In this document: in pieces, positions 24,205 to 34,977 of the stretch
Numbering within the stretch: position 1 is the stretch's first letter
How the letters are laid out: each line of letters opens with the position of its first letter
Source: Rattus norvegicus
Taxonomy: Eukaryota > Chordata > Mammalia > Rodentia > Muridae
Assembly (NCBI RefSeq): GCF_036323735.1
Contig: NC_086033.1
Coordinates: forward strand, 727,326 to 791,325
DNA: 64,000 nt
Direction: 5' to 3'
Translations under genes and position numbers: made by a program
Notes under the pieces: generated by a model
Database searches by the model: none
Told to the model about the DNA's origin: nothing
What the model saw: only the letters and a program-made list of their open reading frames with translations

Positions 24205-25045
24205 TACTGAATTCTCTTTTGAGTGAATTTAAAAGGCTCTATAAGAAAATAACAAGGCTATTAACCACCTGAGTTTTGTGATAACAAGTTATCTTTGTGT
24301 TTCAATGAGAAATCCAAAGTGTAAGGAACTGACATGTTTTGTCTCTTTATCAGCAATCTGTGTCATTTTCTTTGTCTCCTAGAAGAATGCTTTATTCTTA
24401 GGACTAATTACTAAGGTAGACACCTTGTGCCATGCAAATGCTCTGAGATCCACTGCAGTCATTGTTGCTCAAAGCTCAAGATTACAGAGTACATAAGGAC
24501 TCAACAGAGCAGTGAGGGTTCACATAACACCCCTCTGTACACCTCTTTTCATCTCAGCATAGTCCAGATGATCTATGTGTTTATTGCTATTGTATCCCAT
24601 TTTATAATTGAGCAGAGGCATAATTAAAAGCTGTTGTCAGGAAGATGAATAAATTATCGACATAAGCCATAGCGAAGGACTTCCCGACAAAGCCATTTAA
24701 CAAATGGGCTTAGATCCATACTATAGAGTGACAATGAGTGTTTTCTATTTACATTAAAACAAGTGCATTGTCCTTTAAGAAAAATGCAAAGCAAGTGCAG
24801 TGCCTAAGAAAAATGTTCCAAGATTAAATGAAGAGCTTATTTGATGTAATCATTGGCTTTGATCAAGTATTGATCACAGCCCATCTGTCAAAGAGAATGG
24901 TGTAGAAGACACCTTCGTTAAAAATGTTCTCAGATGAAGTTCTAATGTCAATGGACAGAAGAGACTTGATTCTCTGTGTTAAAAAAGAAATATAAACTAT
25001 ACTACTTATCAAATGTATGCCCCACCCTGATATTAGAAAGGTAAA
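24205..25045. other. Repeat-poor AT-rich intron, candidate conserved noncoding region
   Basis: About 24600-24900 is free of simple repeats and contains the near-palindromic tgatcaagtattgatca (24859-24875). No gene was recognised. Confidence 0.3.
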
Positions 25046-25049
25046 CCTT

Positions 25050-25285
25050 TTTATTTTATATATACTTACTTTAACTTCATGTTTCTGGGTATGTTGCATG
25101 AGTGTATGGCTGTGCCCTCAACTGTGTGCATGCAGTGCTGGTGAAGCCCATGGAAAGGCTTGATCCTCTGAGACTGGAGTTACATGCAGTTGTTAGCCAC
25201 CATGTGGGTTCTGAGAACCAATCCCCTGTCTTCTGAGGCAGCAACAAGTGCTGTTGACTGCTAAGTCACCTCTCTAGTACTGAAA
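25050..25285 (-). mobile_element. B2/B3 SINE, antisense
   Basis: tgtgtgcatgcagtgctggt, ctggagttacatgcagttgt, agccaccatgtgggttctga and gctaagtcacctctctagt are the reverse complement of B2/B3. Confidence 0.88.
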
Positions 25286-25289
25286 GATA

Positions 25290-25875
25290 AACTCTGAAGT
25301 GTATAACTCTGAGCAGGTATTTAAATAGGAGTACTGAGAAAAGATACAATGACAGATAGAACTGGGGTTGTTCTAGAACCTGGGATGCTGCCTAGTTTAG
25401 AAAGTAATGGTCCATTTAGAGATATAAGCTGTCTCAATGATTAATTAGCATCCTGCCACTCACACTAGAGCCATTATTCTTACAAGTTCATAAAATATTT
25501 TTGAGACCTGAAGTTATGTGAATAATATCACTGACTACAATTTGGGATGCATTGCAAAGACTTCTTTCTCTTTTAAAATTAATATAGTTTGGATAGTGAG
25601 GTACATTTTATCCTCATTAGTAGGCAGGTAAAATGAAATCACATATCTTGACCAAATATCCAGACATTACCCAAAAAAATTCATATTAGTGAGCTCTATA
25701 CTCTCCAGTGACTGTAGATGAGTTCTATAATCTATTTCTAAATGCTTTCATCTTTTTCTTTACTTTGACTAGATAAAATGGCATGCAGAGTTTATTAATC
25801 CTCCAGTCCATAGTTAGAAAGGAGTATTGAAGATTTCAAATATTATCAGTTTGTACTATATTCATTTTGCTTTTT
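25290..25875. other. Intronic stretch, nothing recognised
   Basis: AT-rich unique-looking sequence. Confidence 0.4.
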
Positions 25876-25876
25876 C

Positions 25877-25982
25877 TTTAAAGATGGGGTCTCATGTAGT
25901 CCAAGGAATCCTCTAAATTACTAAGTACCCAAATGACTTCCAATTCTTGATCTTCTTGAAACCTTTGGGCTTTGGGCTTGCA

Positions 25983-25985
<3 letters not shown>
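25877..25985 (-). mobile_element. B1-related SINE fragment, antisense
   Basis: aaagatggggtctcatgtag, tccaaggaatcctctaaatt and a end near gggcttgcaggtg follow the reverse complement of B1/B4 with decay. Confidence 0.6.

Positions 25986-26049
<64 letters not shown>
25986..26049. repeat. (GA)n microsatellite
   Basis: About 64 bases of homopurine GA with one AA interruption. Homopurine mirror repeats of this kind can form triplex DNA. Confidence 0.98.
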
Positions 26050-26050
<1 letters not shown>

Positions 26051-26059
26051 TATGAACTG

Positions 26060-26600
26060 GAATAATTTTCAGGAGGACAACTAAACACTAGGGAGAATTT
26101 CTTGGGATGATTAATATTCCATATGCTAAGCTTGACAGAACCATGTTGGATATAGTTCAGACAGTACAGTTCCTTTGGGTTTTCCCAAACAACCCCTTAA
26201 ATACATGAAGTCTTACTAGGGCAGTTTGACCTCAGCAGTCGATCAGTACCCCCTTGTTTTGATATGAGCCTCTTGGAATGCTCTGTTGATACTGGATTCT
26301 GTGTCATACACATCTTGTTTTCCAAGAACATGGCATCCCTTCTGGAAAGGTAACATGATTTTTACAATAAGGTTGCTTGATCCTCATCCCAACTTAACCT
26401 CTCAGTTATATGAACTTGGGTAGATATTAGAGTCTCTGATTTCCTCTTTGTGCATTAAGAATTTTTAGCAAAATACATATTTTATCTAATCCTTTTATAA
26501 GGATCAAATTCATTAGTATTGTGTAAATGCTATGTAGTTGAGTTGAAGAAGACTTGAGTACAAACTGAATGAGGCACTTTCTGATCCTGGAGCTGTATAA
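26060..26600. other. Intronic stretch, nothing recognised
   Basis: Unique-looking sequence, AT-rich at the right end. Confidence 0.4.
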
Positions 26601-26605
26601 ATACT

Positions 26606-26845
26606 GTGAGAACCTGGAGAGATAGCACTGTAGTTTGGAGCACTGGCTACTTTTCCAGAGAACCTGGGTTTAATTTCTAGCACCCACCAGGCAGCTAATA
26701 ACTATCTGTGGTTCTAGTTTCAAAAGAGCTGATCCCATCTTCTGACCTCCACAGGCCACAAACACAGGTACTCCAAAGGGTGTACATGGTACACAGATAT
26801 TCACATAGATAAAAATACCCATATGAAAATAAATGTGAATGAAAA
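26606..26845 (+). mobile_element. B2 SINE
   Basis: cctggagagatagcactgta, agaacctgggtttaatttct, agcacccaccaggcagctaa, taactatctgtggttctag and tcttctgacctccacagg match B2, ending in an aaaataaatg tail. Confidence 0.9.
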
Positions 26846-26849
26846 ATGT

Positions 26850-27870
26850 TAAAGCTTATGTTCAAACATCCATTATAAAAAAAGAAAGAAACTCATAGAT
26901 GAAAGAAGATCTGTAAAGATGCAAGTTATCTGATGAGTCAAGCTTTTAGGTAGGCCTTCAGAAAGCTGTCTGAAGTTTGAACACAGACAAGAGCACTTGA
27001 GGAAGTCACAGCACAAGCAGAGATTTAGAGAGCAATATTCATGTCTCATTCCTGAAGGAACAAAGGCACAAGCCTAAGGGGGGGGGACCTTTCACCTAAA
27101 GCAAATAGCAAAAAATAATTAGATTGAGAACTCTAGAATGAGGTGGGGTTTGGAGTTTCTCCTCAGCTGAGCTCCGAGTTGATACTTGAGATAGACTGGT
27201 CCCTTAATGCTTCATGAATGACATCTTTTAATTAGATTAAAATAGCAACATTGCAGAGGTGATCCGGAAGAGTAGAGTCTGTCATCATTAAGTTTATTGA
27301 ATGGATTCACATCTTCAGTGCTTTGAATCTGACCTCTGGTGGTCTATAATCCTGGAGGGGACTGAGAGGGCTCTGTTCAATTTTAAAAAGGACTAGCCTT
27401 CAAGAGTGGGGAGAGTTTGAATCATAGAAATTATTGCACAACATGTTATTTTGTTTCTTGACCAACCCCTATAATCTAGAATGCTTGTTTTTGTGTTCCA
27501 AAGCTGCTTAGCATTTCTTTATTCCCTGTAAGCTACTGTCCCCTGTATCCCACCCCTATCCAGTTCTCATTATTTCCCATGTAATCTAGAACTGAGAATG
27601 TACTCAGTACGTACTCTCTCATTGGTAATTGAACATCCACTGATGAAGCCTGTAAGGTGGTGCTGTAATTGTGTATGTTTTTACTTCTTTCCCTCTTGTC
27701 CACATCTGAAACTGAAAACATCTGTTCCAAGCCTTGATCTTAGCAATCAGTTAAGTGCTATGCAGCTGGTTCTCTGAGGGCAGGCTCAAACACTTAATCA
27801 TCTCTGTTCAGGTTTGAAGAGGAGTCTTCTTGAGCACCCATAACAAGTGCAGAGTTGATAGGGGATTCTT
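26850..27870. other. Intronic stretch, nothing recognised
   Basis: Contains a run of nine G at about 27080-27088. No element was identified. Confidence 0.4.
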
Positions 27871-27875
27871 CAGAA

Positions 27876-28055
27876 GTAGTAGTTCTCAAAATGGGGGCCC
27901 TGGGCAGCAACATCAGTCAAATTTGGAAAATTGGGAGAAAAACAAAACCCTATATCCATAGTTCAGGGTAGTAAATCAGAAACTCTGGAGCTGAGGCCTA
28001 GCAAACTTTGGCAAAGTTCTCCAAGTGTAAGCCAAAGTTTGAGCACTATGGTCTG
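27876..28055 (-). mobile_element. MER5-like nonautonomous hAT element
   Basis: agtagttctcaaaatggggg, gcaacatcagtcaaat, aatcagaaactctggagctg, aggcctagcaa and aagccaaagtttgagcact match the MER5A reverse complement, including the ttctcaaa..tttgag ends. Confidence 0.75.
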
Positions 28056-28059
28056 GGAG

Positions 28060-30090
28060 AAATATCATCATGGAGTTGGGCAAACAATTGCCAGGGGGTA
28101 GAAAAACAAGAATTCAGGGATATGAGGATAAGTATGGATGCTTAGGAAAAGAGCCAGTATCTCTCTCTGGGAAATGACACAAGATTGGAAAAGATGGGCA
28201 TTGGGAGAAGGATAGCCTTGCCTTGAGTTTTGACAAGTTCCAAAGCCAAGTCAAGAAAGTTCTATCTATCAAATCCTCATTCTCAAGGGCATTTACAGGA
28301 AATTTCACTATTCTGTAGATGGAGATGACTCCTTCAGAGACTACTATATGCTAAACATGTACTTTTCAGAAGTTCTTATTCTGACCAATGTCCTATATTG
28401 CAAATGTCCCATCAGAAGGAACTGTTTTGTGGGGAATCCTTGGAAAAAGGTCCTCAGTCATAGATTATTGGTCAACACATTAAATGTTCCCAAGGTTTCA
28501 ATATCACAGTCAATCTGTATAGACGGTTGGATCTTAGAAATTAAAAGTCTATCAGCTACCAAGTATTACATCCTCAACTTACCTAGGCACTTGTCAGCCA
28601 GGAATGAGTTAGGATTGGCCTGATTGCTCCTATGAGAGTTAGATCTGGTGTCTTTTCTTTCAATTCTCAACTCTATTCCCCACTCCCAGTTGGCTTTGCA
28701 TGTTCACCTAAAGCCTTTTCTGATGTGGGCCTGCCTCATCAGAATGGCAACCTAAATTTAAGAATGTGACTCAGAGTCATTTTCTTTTGTAGTTTTAAAT
28801 AGAAGTACCATTTCCCCACTGCCATCTGTGGATGTAGACAAGGAAACTCTGATGCTTCTCACAAGTCAGAAGAGACGCCTCCATTTCACTTTTCTCTAGC
28901 AATGAGTATTAATCACTAAGAGAAAGTCTTATGGGAAGAAGAATAAATCCTGATAAGCCAACCTTTTGGTTGTTGAGTTATGGATTCTCTTTTTTAAAAT
29001 AAAAAAATCAATGAACGCCAAGGTTTGTTTCCATTTGGGGAATGAAATAATGGGGCTTTGGCACCTCCATTCTGTGGTCTCTGATTGTGCGAGAACATGA
29101 ACTATAGGCACTCAGAGGATTTATCTCAGAAGGGATCCTGATAAATAGTTCTGTTGGCAGTTGAAAAACCATGCAGGGTGTTGTTCCTGGCACTACCATG
29201 CAGGGAGAAGTTGCTGAAATAGATATAAAATATATCCACAGAATGCTCTGATTCCACCCGTGTTCTGAGGCTCACTTCAGCTTTTGTCTTAGAATTTCCC
29301 ACCATTTGGCCCTCATCCCTACCTTGTCCATAGCTCAGGGTGTGGTCCTGGTACTTTGCCCCTTAGCCAGAGGAACAGCCATTCAAAACCACTTCTATTT
29401 TACTGTTCGAGTTCAAAGTGTAGAGCTTAGTGAATGGTAAGGAGGTAATGATTACATTAGTTCTAAAATTTTAAATGACCAATGGCAAAGTCTATTATGT
29501 TTTCTCTATTATTTTCTGTAAATTGGGGGTGGGGAGTGTTCAGGTATGATTTTCAATATGGCACCCTGTAGATTAAAGCCTTTTCATTGTTGCACTTAAA
29601 CACCAGGCAATATAAAAAGGACCAGAACAAAAGACATGACCAGGAAATCAAGGATCAATGGAGAAGAGTTGCTTACACTTTTTTGACTATCTTATCCCAC
29701 TTACATTGAACAAAAGTTACCTCAGTGACACTAAACTATCATCTCTCTAACAGTGCAGGGGGAAATATATCTTCCAAGGAAATCCCTAAACAAACCACAA
29801 ACTCATGGAATGAATAGGGCCCAGAGAAATCATGAGATCCCTTAGATGTCACCAATGTCTCTACCAGTGACTACTGGGAAGGCAATATTGAGCCTATTGC
29901 TTGACATTAGTCAAGCAATCATCAATTTTCTTGGATGAATTTGGACCCAAGGCTTTCCTTTGGTTCCCTATGCACAACAATATAGTGAATATATACTTTT
30001 AGTGGAGAAGCCAACTTCTTGCTAGCACAATTCGTCACATGAACGAACATATGCTTATCTGCAAATCTCTCACATACTCACTCACTTGTT
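28060..30090. other. Repeat-poor intron
   Basis: No interspersed repeat was recognised. A perfect hairpin sits at 29896-29919 (separate entry). Short frames only. Confidence 0.45.
29896..29919. repeat. Perfect inverted repeat, 10-bp arms, 4-base loop
   Basis: attgcttgac (29896-29905), loop atta, then gtcaagcaat (29910-29919). Confidence 0.98.
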
Positions 30091-30092
30091 CC

Positions 30093-30094
<2 letters not shown>

Positions 30095-30125
<31 letters not shown>
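30095..30125. repeat. (CA)n microsatellite
   Basis: About 15 CA units. Confidence 0.98.
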
Positions 30126-30126
<1 letters not shown>

Positions 30127-30129
30127 ACT

Positions 30130-31860
30130 TAATTTTCAGCATACTGTCCACTTAAGTTCCTTGGGATCTGTAGTAGATCTTACCCTGTAATCTTCATACA
30201 TATCTTAAGAATATGTTGTATTCTTGTTATTTATAATACCCCACTTTAGCTTAAGAATTGCAGGACTGTCCCTTGTTGCTACAGGCCCTTGTTTTCACCT
30301 AAATGCATGCTTGTGGTGGGGGTGGTGGGGCAAGCTAAGTACAGGGGTAGGCTATTTCTTGTAAGCTTTTGTTCCCGCCTCCTTTCAGCACTAGACTAAC
30401 CAGATTCCATTCTGTCTCTCCCCTCACTTTCCTGCCTTAGTGAGAACTCAGCAGTTGCCATTTCCTTTGTAAAAAGAACCATGTTCTGTTCCTTTTGTTC
30501 AGTGTGCTTACTTTGTAAATGCAAGAATAGGTTACTCTTCCTTTTTGTGTGGAGGGTTAACACATATTGGTGGTTTGGGACATGACAAAGGGCATGTTTG
30601 ATTTGTAATCCCAGTGAAGAATGGAGAAAGCCAGTGCATGTCACGTGACTGGAAGTTCCCATAGACTGACCTACCATGCCTCGGAGTGGGCCCTGCATTC
30701 CTAGGATGCACTGATTCCTGCCTGTTGAACAGCCAAGCATTACCCTTACTAAAGTACAACTATACTAACTGGTATCCAATTGCAATGAATTCTAAAGTGG
30801 CCTCGCTGCTCAGCAGTTTTTCCTGATGCACCTCTCCAGTTCCCTCTCTCCTAGGGGGAGAGAGGTCCATGTTGCTTCCCATCTGAAGAAGGATTTGGGG
30901 GATCTCTTCATACTCCCTCCCTTTTGCTTACCACGCTGTCTTCTATTCCTGGCCTGAGTGCTTCCATTTGCTTACAGACAGCATTATACTGGGATTTCTT
31001 TTATAGCTTTGAGTTGTCTGTAAGGCTTTGCTGCTTCCCACCTAGCCCCAACTTTGGGACCACTCACATATTGATTCTCTGATCAGTTTGCAGTGGGAAA
31101 TCTCATGGAAGCCACATACCAGTTTGTATAGTAGTACCCTTTGGAACTGCCTACTCTTGAACAAAGTAGAGTGCTAGGGGTGCGCATTTGGCTGCTTGGC
31201 ACACACATGAAGCCCATTAATCTGCATGCCAACTACAACAACAAACAAAATTAACCCTTAGAGTACTGCTTCCATACATTAATTCGTGGTCTTGAATTTT
31301 ATTGTTGAACATTCCTTTCTTCCCCAGTGCAGAGTACCATACAGGAAGTCCGTGATTAGTCTAGCCAGAACAGTAACCAGGATCCTCTCCTCCAAGGCTT
31401 TCTTGAGATGTTCCTGGGTCCTTTATGAATATACTAACAGCTTTTATAAGATCGAGATTTGGCTGCTGGAAAATGGGCTCCACTTCTAATGGACTGGAGG
31501 GCATAGGGTCTGATAGTTTAGCCTTGTTTTGAGTCCTTTTAATTGAAGATATCAGTTCTTTAAGGGTTAATATGAAATCAAGAAATTTGGTAATCCTTCC
31601 TGCTTGTCCTTCCACCAAGGTGTCTGCATGATCCTCTTTAGAATCTTAGATCAGCTCCCGAATGATGATGAAAAACAGTATATAAAATTATCACCAACCC
31701 CCAAAGCAAAGAAAAGAACAAAACACTGAATGGTTGAATGGAGAGCCCTTTGGCAATGCTTGCTTGATGGTCACAAGGGGTAGAAAGACCAAATGTTGTA
31801 ATCAGAGAACATTCATTTTGTCCTCTACCCCACACACATTTCTTGGCATTGTGGAAGCTG
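30130..31860. other. Intron just upstream of exon A
   Basis: Mostly unique-looking. It includes a G-rich patch (30309-30332) and a possible decayed ID/B4 remnant around 31165-31250, ending in acaacaacaaacaaa. No exon-like block precedes exon A. Confidence 0.4.
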
Positions 31861-31884
31861 TGATGATATTTTCTTTGTCTTTTA

Positions 31885-31919
31885 TTTACCTCTCGCTTTT
31901 TCTTCTTCCTGTCTAATAG
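31885..31919 (+). promoter_or_regulatory. Kcnma1: 3' splice site of exon A
   Basis: A pyrimidine-rich tract (ctctcgctttttcttcttcc) leads to taatag just before the exon. A candidate branch point is TTTAC at 31885-31889, with its A at 31888, 31 nt from the AG. The branch assignment is inferred from consensus and distance only. Confidence 0.85.
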
Positions 31920-32013
31920 CCCAATAGAATCCTGCCAGAATTTCTACAAAGATTTCACATTACAGATCGACATGGCTTTCAACGTGTTCTTCCTTCTCTA
32001 CTTTGGCTTGCGG
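31920..32013 (+). CDS. Kcnma1: Kcnma1 coding exon A (S1-S2 linker and S2 of the BK channel)
   Basis: This exon encodes part of the pore-forming alpha subunit of the BK (Slo1, KCa1.1) potassium channel, a tetrameric plasma-membrane channel opened by depolarisation and cytosolic Ca2+. The first base completes a codon split with the previous exon (an Asn codon if the usual sequence holds). The next 31 codons read PIESCQNFYKDF, TLQI, then DMAFNVFFLLYFGLR. This matches Slo1 from Pro137 to Arg167 when numbered so that the S4 arginines are R207, R210 and R213. It covers the end of the extracellular S1-S2 linker, including Cys141, and S2. D153 and R167, both visible here, are known from mutagenesis to contribute to voltage sensing. 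The exon ends on a codon boundary, is flanked by ag and gtaagt, and is 94 bp, so it is not a multiple of three. There are no frameshifts or stops. The next exon begins 887 bp downstream and continues the protein without a gap. Confidence 0.97.
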
Positions 32014-32019
32014 GTAAGT
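32014..32019 (+). promoter_or_regulatory. Kcnma1: 5' splice site of exon A
   Basis: The donor reads cgg/gtaagt, a full match to the intronic GTRAGT consensus, at the point where Slo1 homology breaks. Confidence 0.95.
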
Positions 32020-32388
32020 TTGGCAGCATCTCCCAGTAAGACCACAGTGGGGAATGAGAATCAAAAACTCAAGGATAACCCTCCACCCATGACTGCTTTC
32101 CTAGGCAAGGTGAAGCCTGAGGTCTCCATGGTAGACACTCACCTGAGTTCTGGTGTTGGGTCTGTGAACAAGCTCTTTGCTTAGTTGAGAGCTTTCTGAA
32201 ACATGGGTTTATTTTGGTTCAAGGAAGGGTTTGAAGCAATGGTACAGTGACTCATTGCTTCTAAGTCCTCTATTTAAACATGAATATGTTTTTTTTTCTC
32301 TTACAAAATACATTGAAAAAACTTAAGCTCGCAAATGTATTTTTAGCAGCATTGAGACTGCAATTATCAGGGTCAACAAGTAATGAAG

Positions 32389-32476
32389 ACTGGTGGGATG
32401 TGGGGGTCAAGGAGGAGTGAAGGCTGGTGGGATGTGGGGGTCAAGGGGGTCAAGGAGGAGTGAAGGCTGGTGAGAT
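32389..32476. repeat. Tandem duplication of a 34-bp G-rich unit
   Basis: Copy 1 is 32389-32422. Copy 2 is 32423-32465, the same unit with an extra internal 9-bp duplication of gggggtcaa. A partial third start (gctggtgaga) lies at 32466-32476. Copies are almost identical, so this is recent. Confidence 0.95.
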
Positions 32477-32840
32477 TAGGCAGTCTATACTAGATCATGC
32501 TTATGAAGATTTTTGCATAAAATTTGAACTGTGCACATGAGTGTGAATGCACACACCTGTGCTTGATTTCACAGATTTGTATCAGAAAGGCCAAGGAAGT
32601 GAAATGACTAAAGCCATCTCCATGAAGATGTAGGGAACCAGAGAGAATCACATTGCCTGATCATTCCCTAAGGTTAATGTGGCATATGGTTACTTCCTTA
32701 AAAAAGGCTATGGATTCTCCAAATCAAGCTAGTGATTGATGAACAGGACAGCATGAGACTAGGCAAAGGACAGAGTATCACCTTCCAGACCCCACAGAAA
32801 CCCAATGTTTATCCTTTGTCAAAAGGACATATTTTAGATG

Positions 32841-32900
32841 CTGACAAAATGCTTCTCATTTGTTTTTTCTGTTTTATTTTCTCTACCCCTCTCCCCCCAG
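32841..32900 (+). promoter_or_regulatory. Kcnma1: 3' splice site of exon B with long polypyrimidine tract
   Basis: An almost uninterrupted pyrimidine tract covers about 32850-32898 and ends in ccccccag. The best branch-point match is CTGAC at 32841-32845 (A at 32844), 56 nt from the AG. This is somewhat distant but compatible with the long tract. Confidence 0.88.
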
Positions 32901-33012
32901 TTTATTGCAGCCAATGATAAGCTGTGGTTCTGGCTGGAAGTGAATTCTGTAGTAGATTTCTTCACAGTCCCTCCCGTGTTTGTGTCTGTATACTTAAACA
33001 GAAGTTGGCTTG
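32901..33012 (+). CDS. Kcnma1: Kcnma1 coding exon B (S2-S3 linker, S3, start of S4)
   Basis: Directly continuing exon A, 37 codons read FIAANDKLWFWLEVNSVVDF then FTVPPVFVSVYLNRSWL, followed by a single G that starts the Gly205 codon completed in the next exon. This is the Slo1 segment F168 to L204: the intracellular S2-S3 linker, S3 and the short S3-S4 turn. N172, in the linker, is a known part of the low-affinity Mg2+ site together with D99 and two residues of the cytosolic gating ring. D186 in S3 is one of the voltage-sensing acidic residues. The exon is 112 bp, starts in phase 0, and is bounded by a strong ccccccag acceptor and a gtaagt donor. No later exon (LRFLRALRL and onward) was found in the remaining 31 kb, so the following intron leaves the window. 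Confidence 0.97.
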
Positions 33013-33018
33013 GTAAGT
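33013..33018 (+). promoter_or_regulatory. Kcnma1: 5' splice site of exon B
   Basis: The donor reads cttg/gtaagt. Splitting the Gly codon after its first base matches the known Slo1 reading (SWL then G). Confidence 0.95.
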
Positions 33019-33149
33019 CAGTCTCTTTTGCCTTTTCACTGGCTCTTAAGGCAGGATGGATTAAGGGTAGAGGGTCTAGGAAGGATTCTTGTGCTGGTTT
33101 GTGGCTATGCATAGACAGTTTTGGATGTGGCCATGGACAGTGACAGCCC

Positions 33150-33770
33150 AGAAGAAGAATCTGCTGAGGCAGAGCTTCAGACCGTACATTTTTATCATTG
33201 TTGAAGTCCCGTGGTCATCACCGTCACAGCTGGGACTTCTGCACTTCACACTTCTGTCACTTGTCATTCAGGAATTGAGAGTCAGGACTGGTTAAAGAAG
33301 CCCATGGGAAGGAGACTCACCTTCAGAGTGGCAGGTTCTGGTGCCCCAGAAGACCCGCCTGCCATAGTTAGGCTGTGTCTCCTGGTGAGATTTATTTATA
33401 GTTACAATTTCTGGGATGAGCAGGACAAGATGAAGCATCTCAAGTCACTCTGGAATCACGAACTACTCCACTCCCTCGCTGGAAGAACGTTCCTTGGTGC
33501 TTGGCTTAGCAGGTCACTTCCTGAATCCAGATCAGTCCAGTAAAACAATTGGTCATAAAAACTAACTAGTTCTGAGAAAGATTAAATTGGCAGCTCCAAG
33601 TTGCTCTTTGATGTTTTGTCTAAGTTTTAATTAATGTGAAAATATTTTTGCTTCCATTATAGTTAACTGAGGATTGGAGGACTTATTGAGAATTTCCTCT
33701 GTCTTTACCTGTAGGTTTCTTTTTTGTTTTGTTCTGTTTCCTGATGGTCATGAGGGACAACTTCATATTT
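33150..33770. other. Intron after exon B, nothing recognised
   Basis: Unique-looking sequence. An AATAAA at 33783-33788 follows an A run just beyond this stretch. Confidence 0.45.
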
Positions 33771-33779
33771 TTCAAAAAA

Positions 33780-34290
33780 AAAAATAAAACATGCACATTG
33801 TAACCATTGAAAACTTTTGAATACCAAAACAAGAAAGCAGTAGCAGTCATCTCTTCTCCTTTTGTCCTTCATGGACCCACTGAGATGCCTACTGTTAGCA
33901 AGCTATACAACTTTCTGTAAACTCATCGATACCACACATAAGTAAATGGAGTGCACATTAGAGGGGTGCTGATGTTCCTATGAAAAATTGTTTTAAATAA
34001 CTATATTCCACTGCAATTTAGCTCTTAAAATAACACATGGTGGACATCTCCTCAGCTCCAGGATAAGGTAAATTTTATAGCCATTTGGGTAAAATTCTAT
34101 TATCTGCCTGTTGTATAGTGAACCTAGCCATAGGTTCTAATGGATCACCTGGATGCTTTGCTTGCTACTCTGAATGATATTTTCATAAACGCTGTCATCC
34201 ACGTATTTGTGAAATTCCATTTCTATAGATATTTTCATATTACCAGAAGAGGCATTGCCAAGTAAAACAGCATGAATAATTTATTTTGTA
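33780..34290. mobile_element. Possible ancient LINE-derived sequence
   Basis: The texture of gatattttcataaacgctgt, tctatagatattttcatatt and accagaagaggcattgcc recalls old L1M-type 3' regions (..atttctagaagtggaattgctggg). This is a weak, low-identity resemblance. Confidence 0.25.
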
Positions 34291-34871
34291 GACATTGTTA
34301 GATAAGGTTCTAAAAATGTTGAGTGAAGATGTACTTGCATCCTACAAAGCCCTGGCTTTAAAAACAACTGTCATATATTTAGAACATAAGCATCTCTAAT
34401 ATGTAACATAGAGTGGTCACCTACACACTCTTCGATGCCTGTTTGTAAGTGCACCTGTGCGTGTGCATATCCTCAGTTAGATGCCACCTATCCCACAGAT
34501 TTCTCATTCAGACCATATTCACTTATTGCTGAGTGTAAAAGTTTTCTTCTTAGCTCTGAGATGTGCTTGCCGAGAATGATGTTCTAGTTAGTATGTTCAG
34601 ACCATGAGAGCCATGTGCTAATCTAAGATGTCCTGAGTAGTTCCATGAGCTGGGAAATCCCAGCCTTCTCATCTGAGCTGCTGACTGGCTTTGTGACCTG
34701 GATCTCTTCTTCTCCACTCAGCCTGTGAAGGACATTGACAGAGAGTGCTGCCTTATCGTTCTGAGGAGGGCAGAAACCTAAGGACCTTAGAAATCAATAA
34801 GTGATGCAGCCTGGTGAGAAGCATCAATGTTGAAACTGAAAGCAGAACAGTGACATGTTGGACTATGAAAG

Positions 34872-34912
34872 TAATAATAATAACAATAACGACAACAACA
34901 ACCAAACCACAA
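34872..34912. repeat. (ATA/ACA)n A-rich low-complexity repeat
   Basis: taataataataacaataacg then acaacaacaacc. Confidence 0.9.
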
Positions 34913-34923
34913 CAATTAAAAGA

Positions 34924-34977
34924 TCCCAGCTCAATTAGCTCTTCTTCAGCCACAGGCCCATGGATCCCTTTGTGAAA
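34924..34977. repeat. 54-bp dispersed direct repeat, copy 1
   Basis: Begins tcccagctcaattagctctt and ends ccctttgtgaaa. It matches copy 2 (36141-36194) at 52 of 54 positions. Flanks do not match. It is not a repeat family I recognise. Confidence 0.95.

Larger units (their letters stand above)
1..31919 (+). other. Kcnma1: Kcnma1 intron upstream of exon A (3' part)
   Basis: The left half of the window is the distal part of the intron before exon A. The exon encoding S1 must lie outside to the left, since no sequence resembling it was found here. The content is interspersed repeats and microsatellites, listed separately, with repeat-poor stretches between them. No exon-like coding block with conserved protein sense was recognised on either strand. 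Assigning this as intron 2 depends on the usual Kcnma1 exon order, not on anything visible here. Confidence 0.9.
32014..32900 (+). other. Kcnma1: Kcnma1 intron between exons A and B (887 bp)
   Basis: A short GT-AG intron with gtaagt at 32014-32019 and ccccccag at 32893-32900. If retained, translation would run 56 codons past exon A to a TAG at 32182-32184. The middle holds a small G-rich tandem duplication (32389-32476). The rest looks unique, with no interspersed repeat recognised. Confidence 0.95.

Noticed and set aside
31972..32184. 70-codon ORF starting at an ATG inside exon A
   Set aside because: The first 14 codons are real Kcnma1 exon sequence; the rest is intron. It is a spliced exon, not a standalone gene.
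32838..33143. 101-codon ORF over exon B
   Set aside because: Its start and end lie in introns. Only 32901-33012 is coding, set by splice sites and Slo1 similarity.
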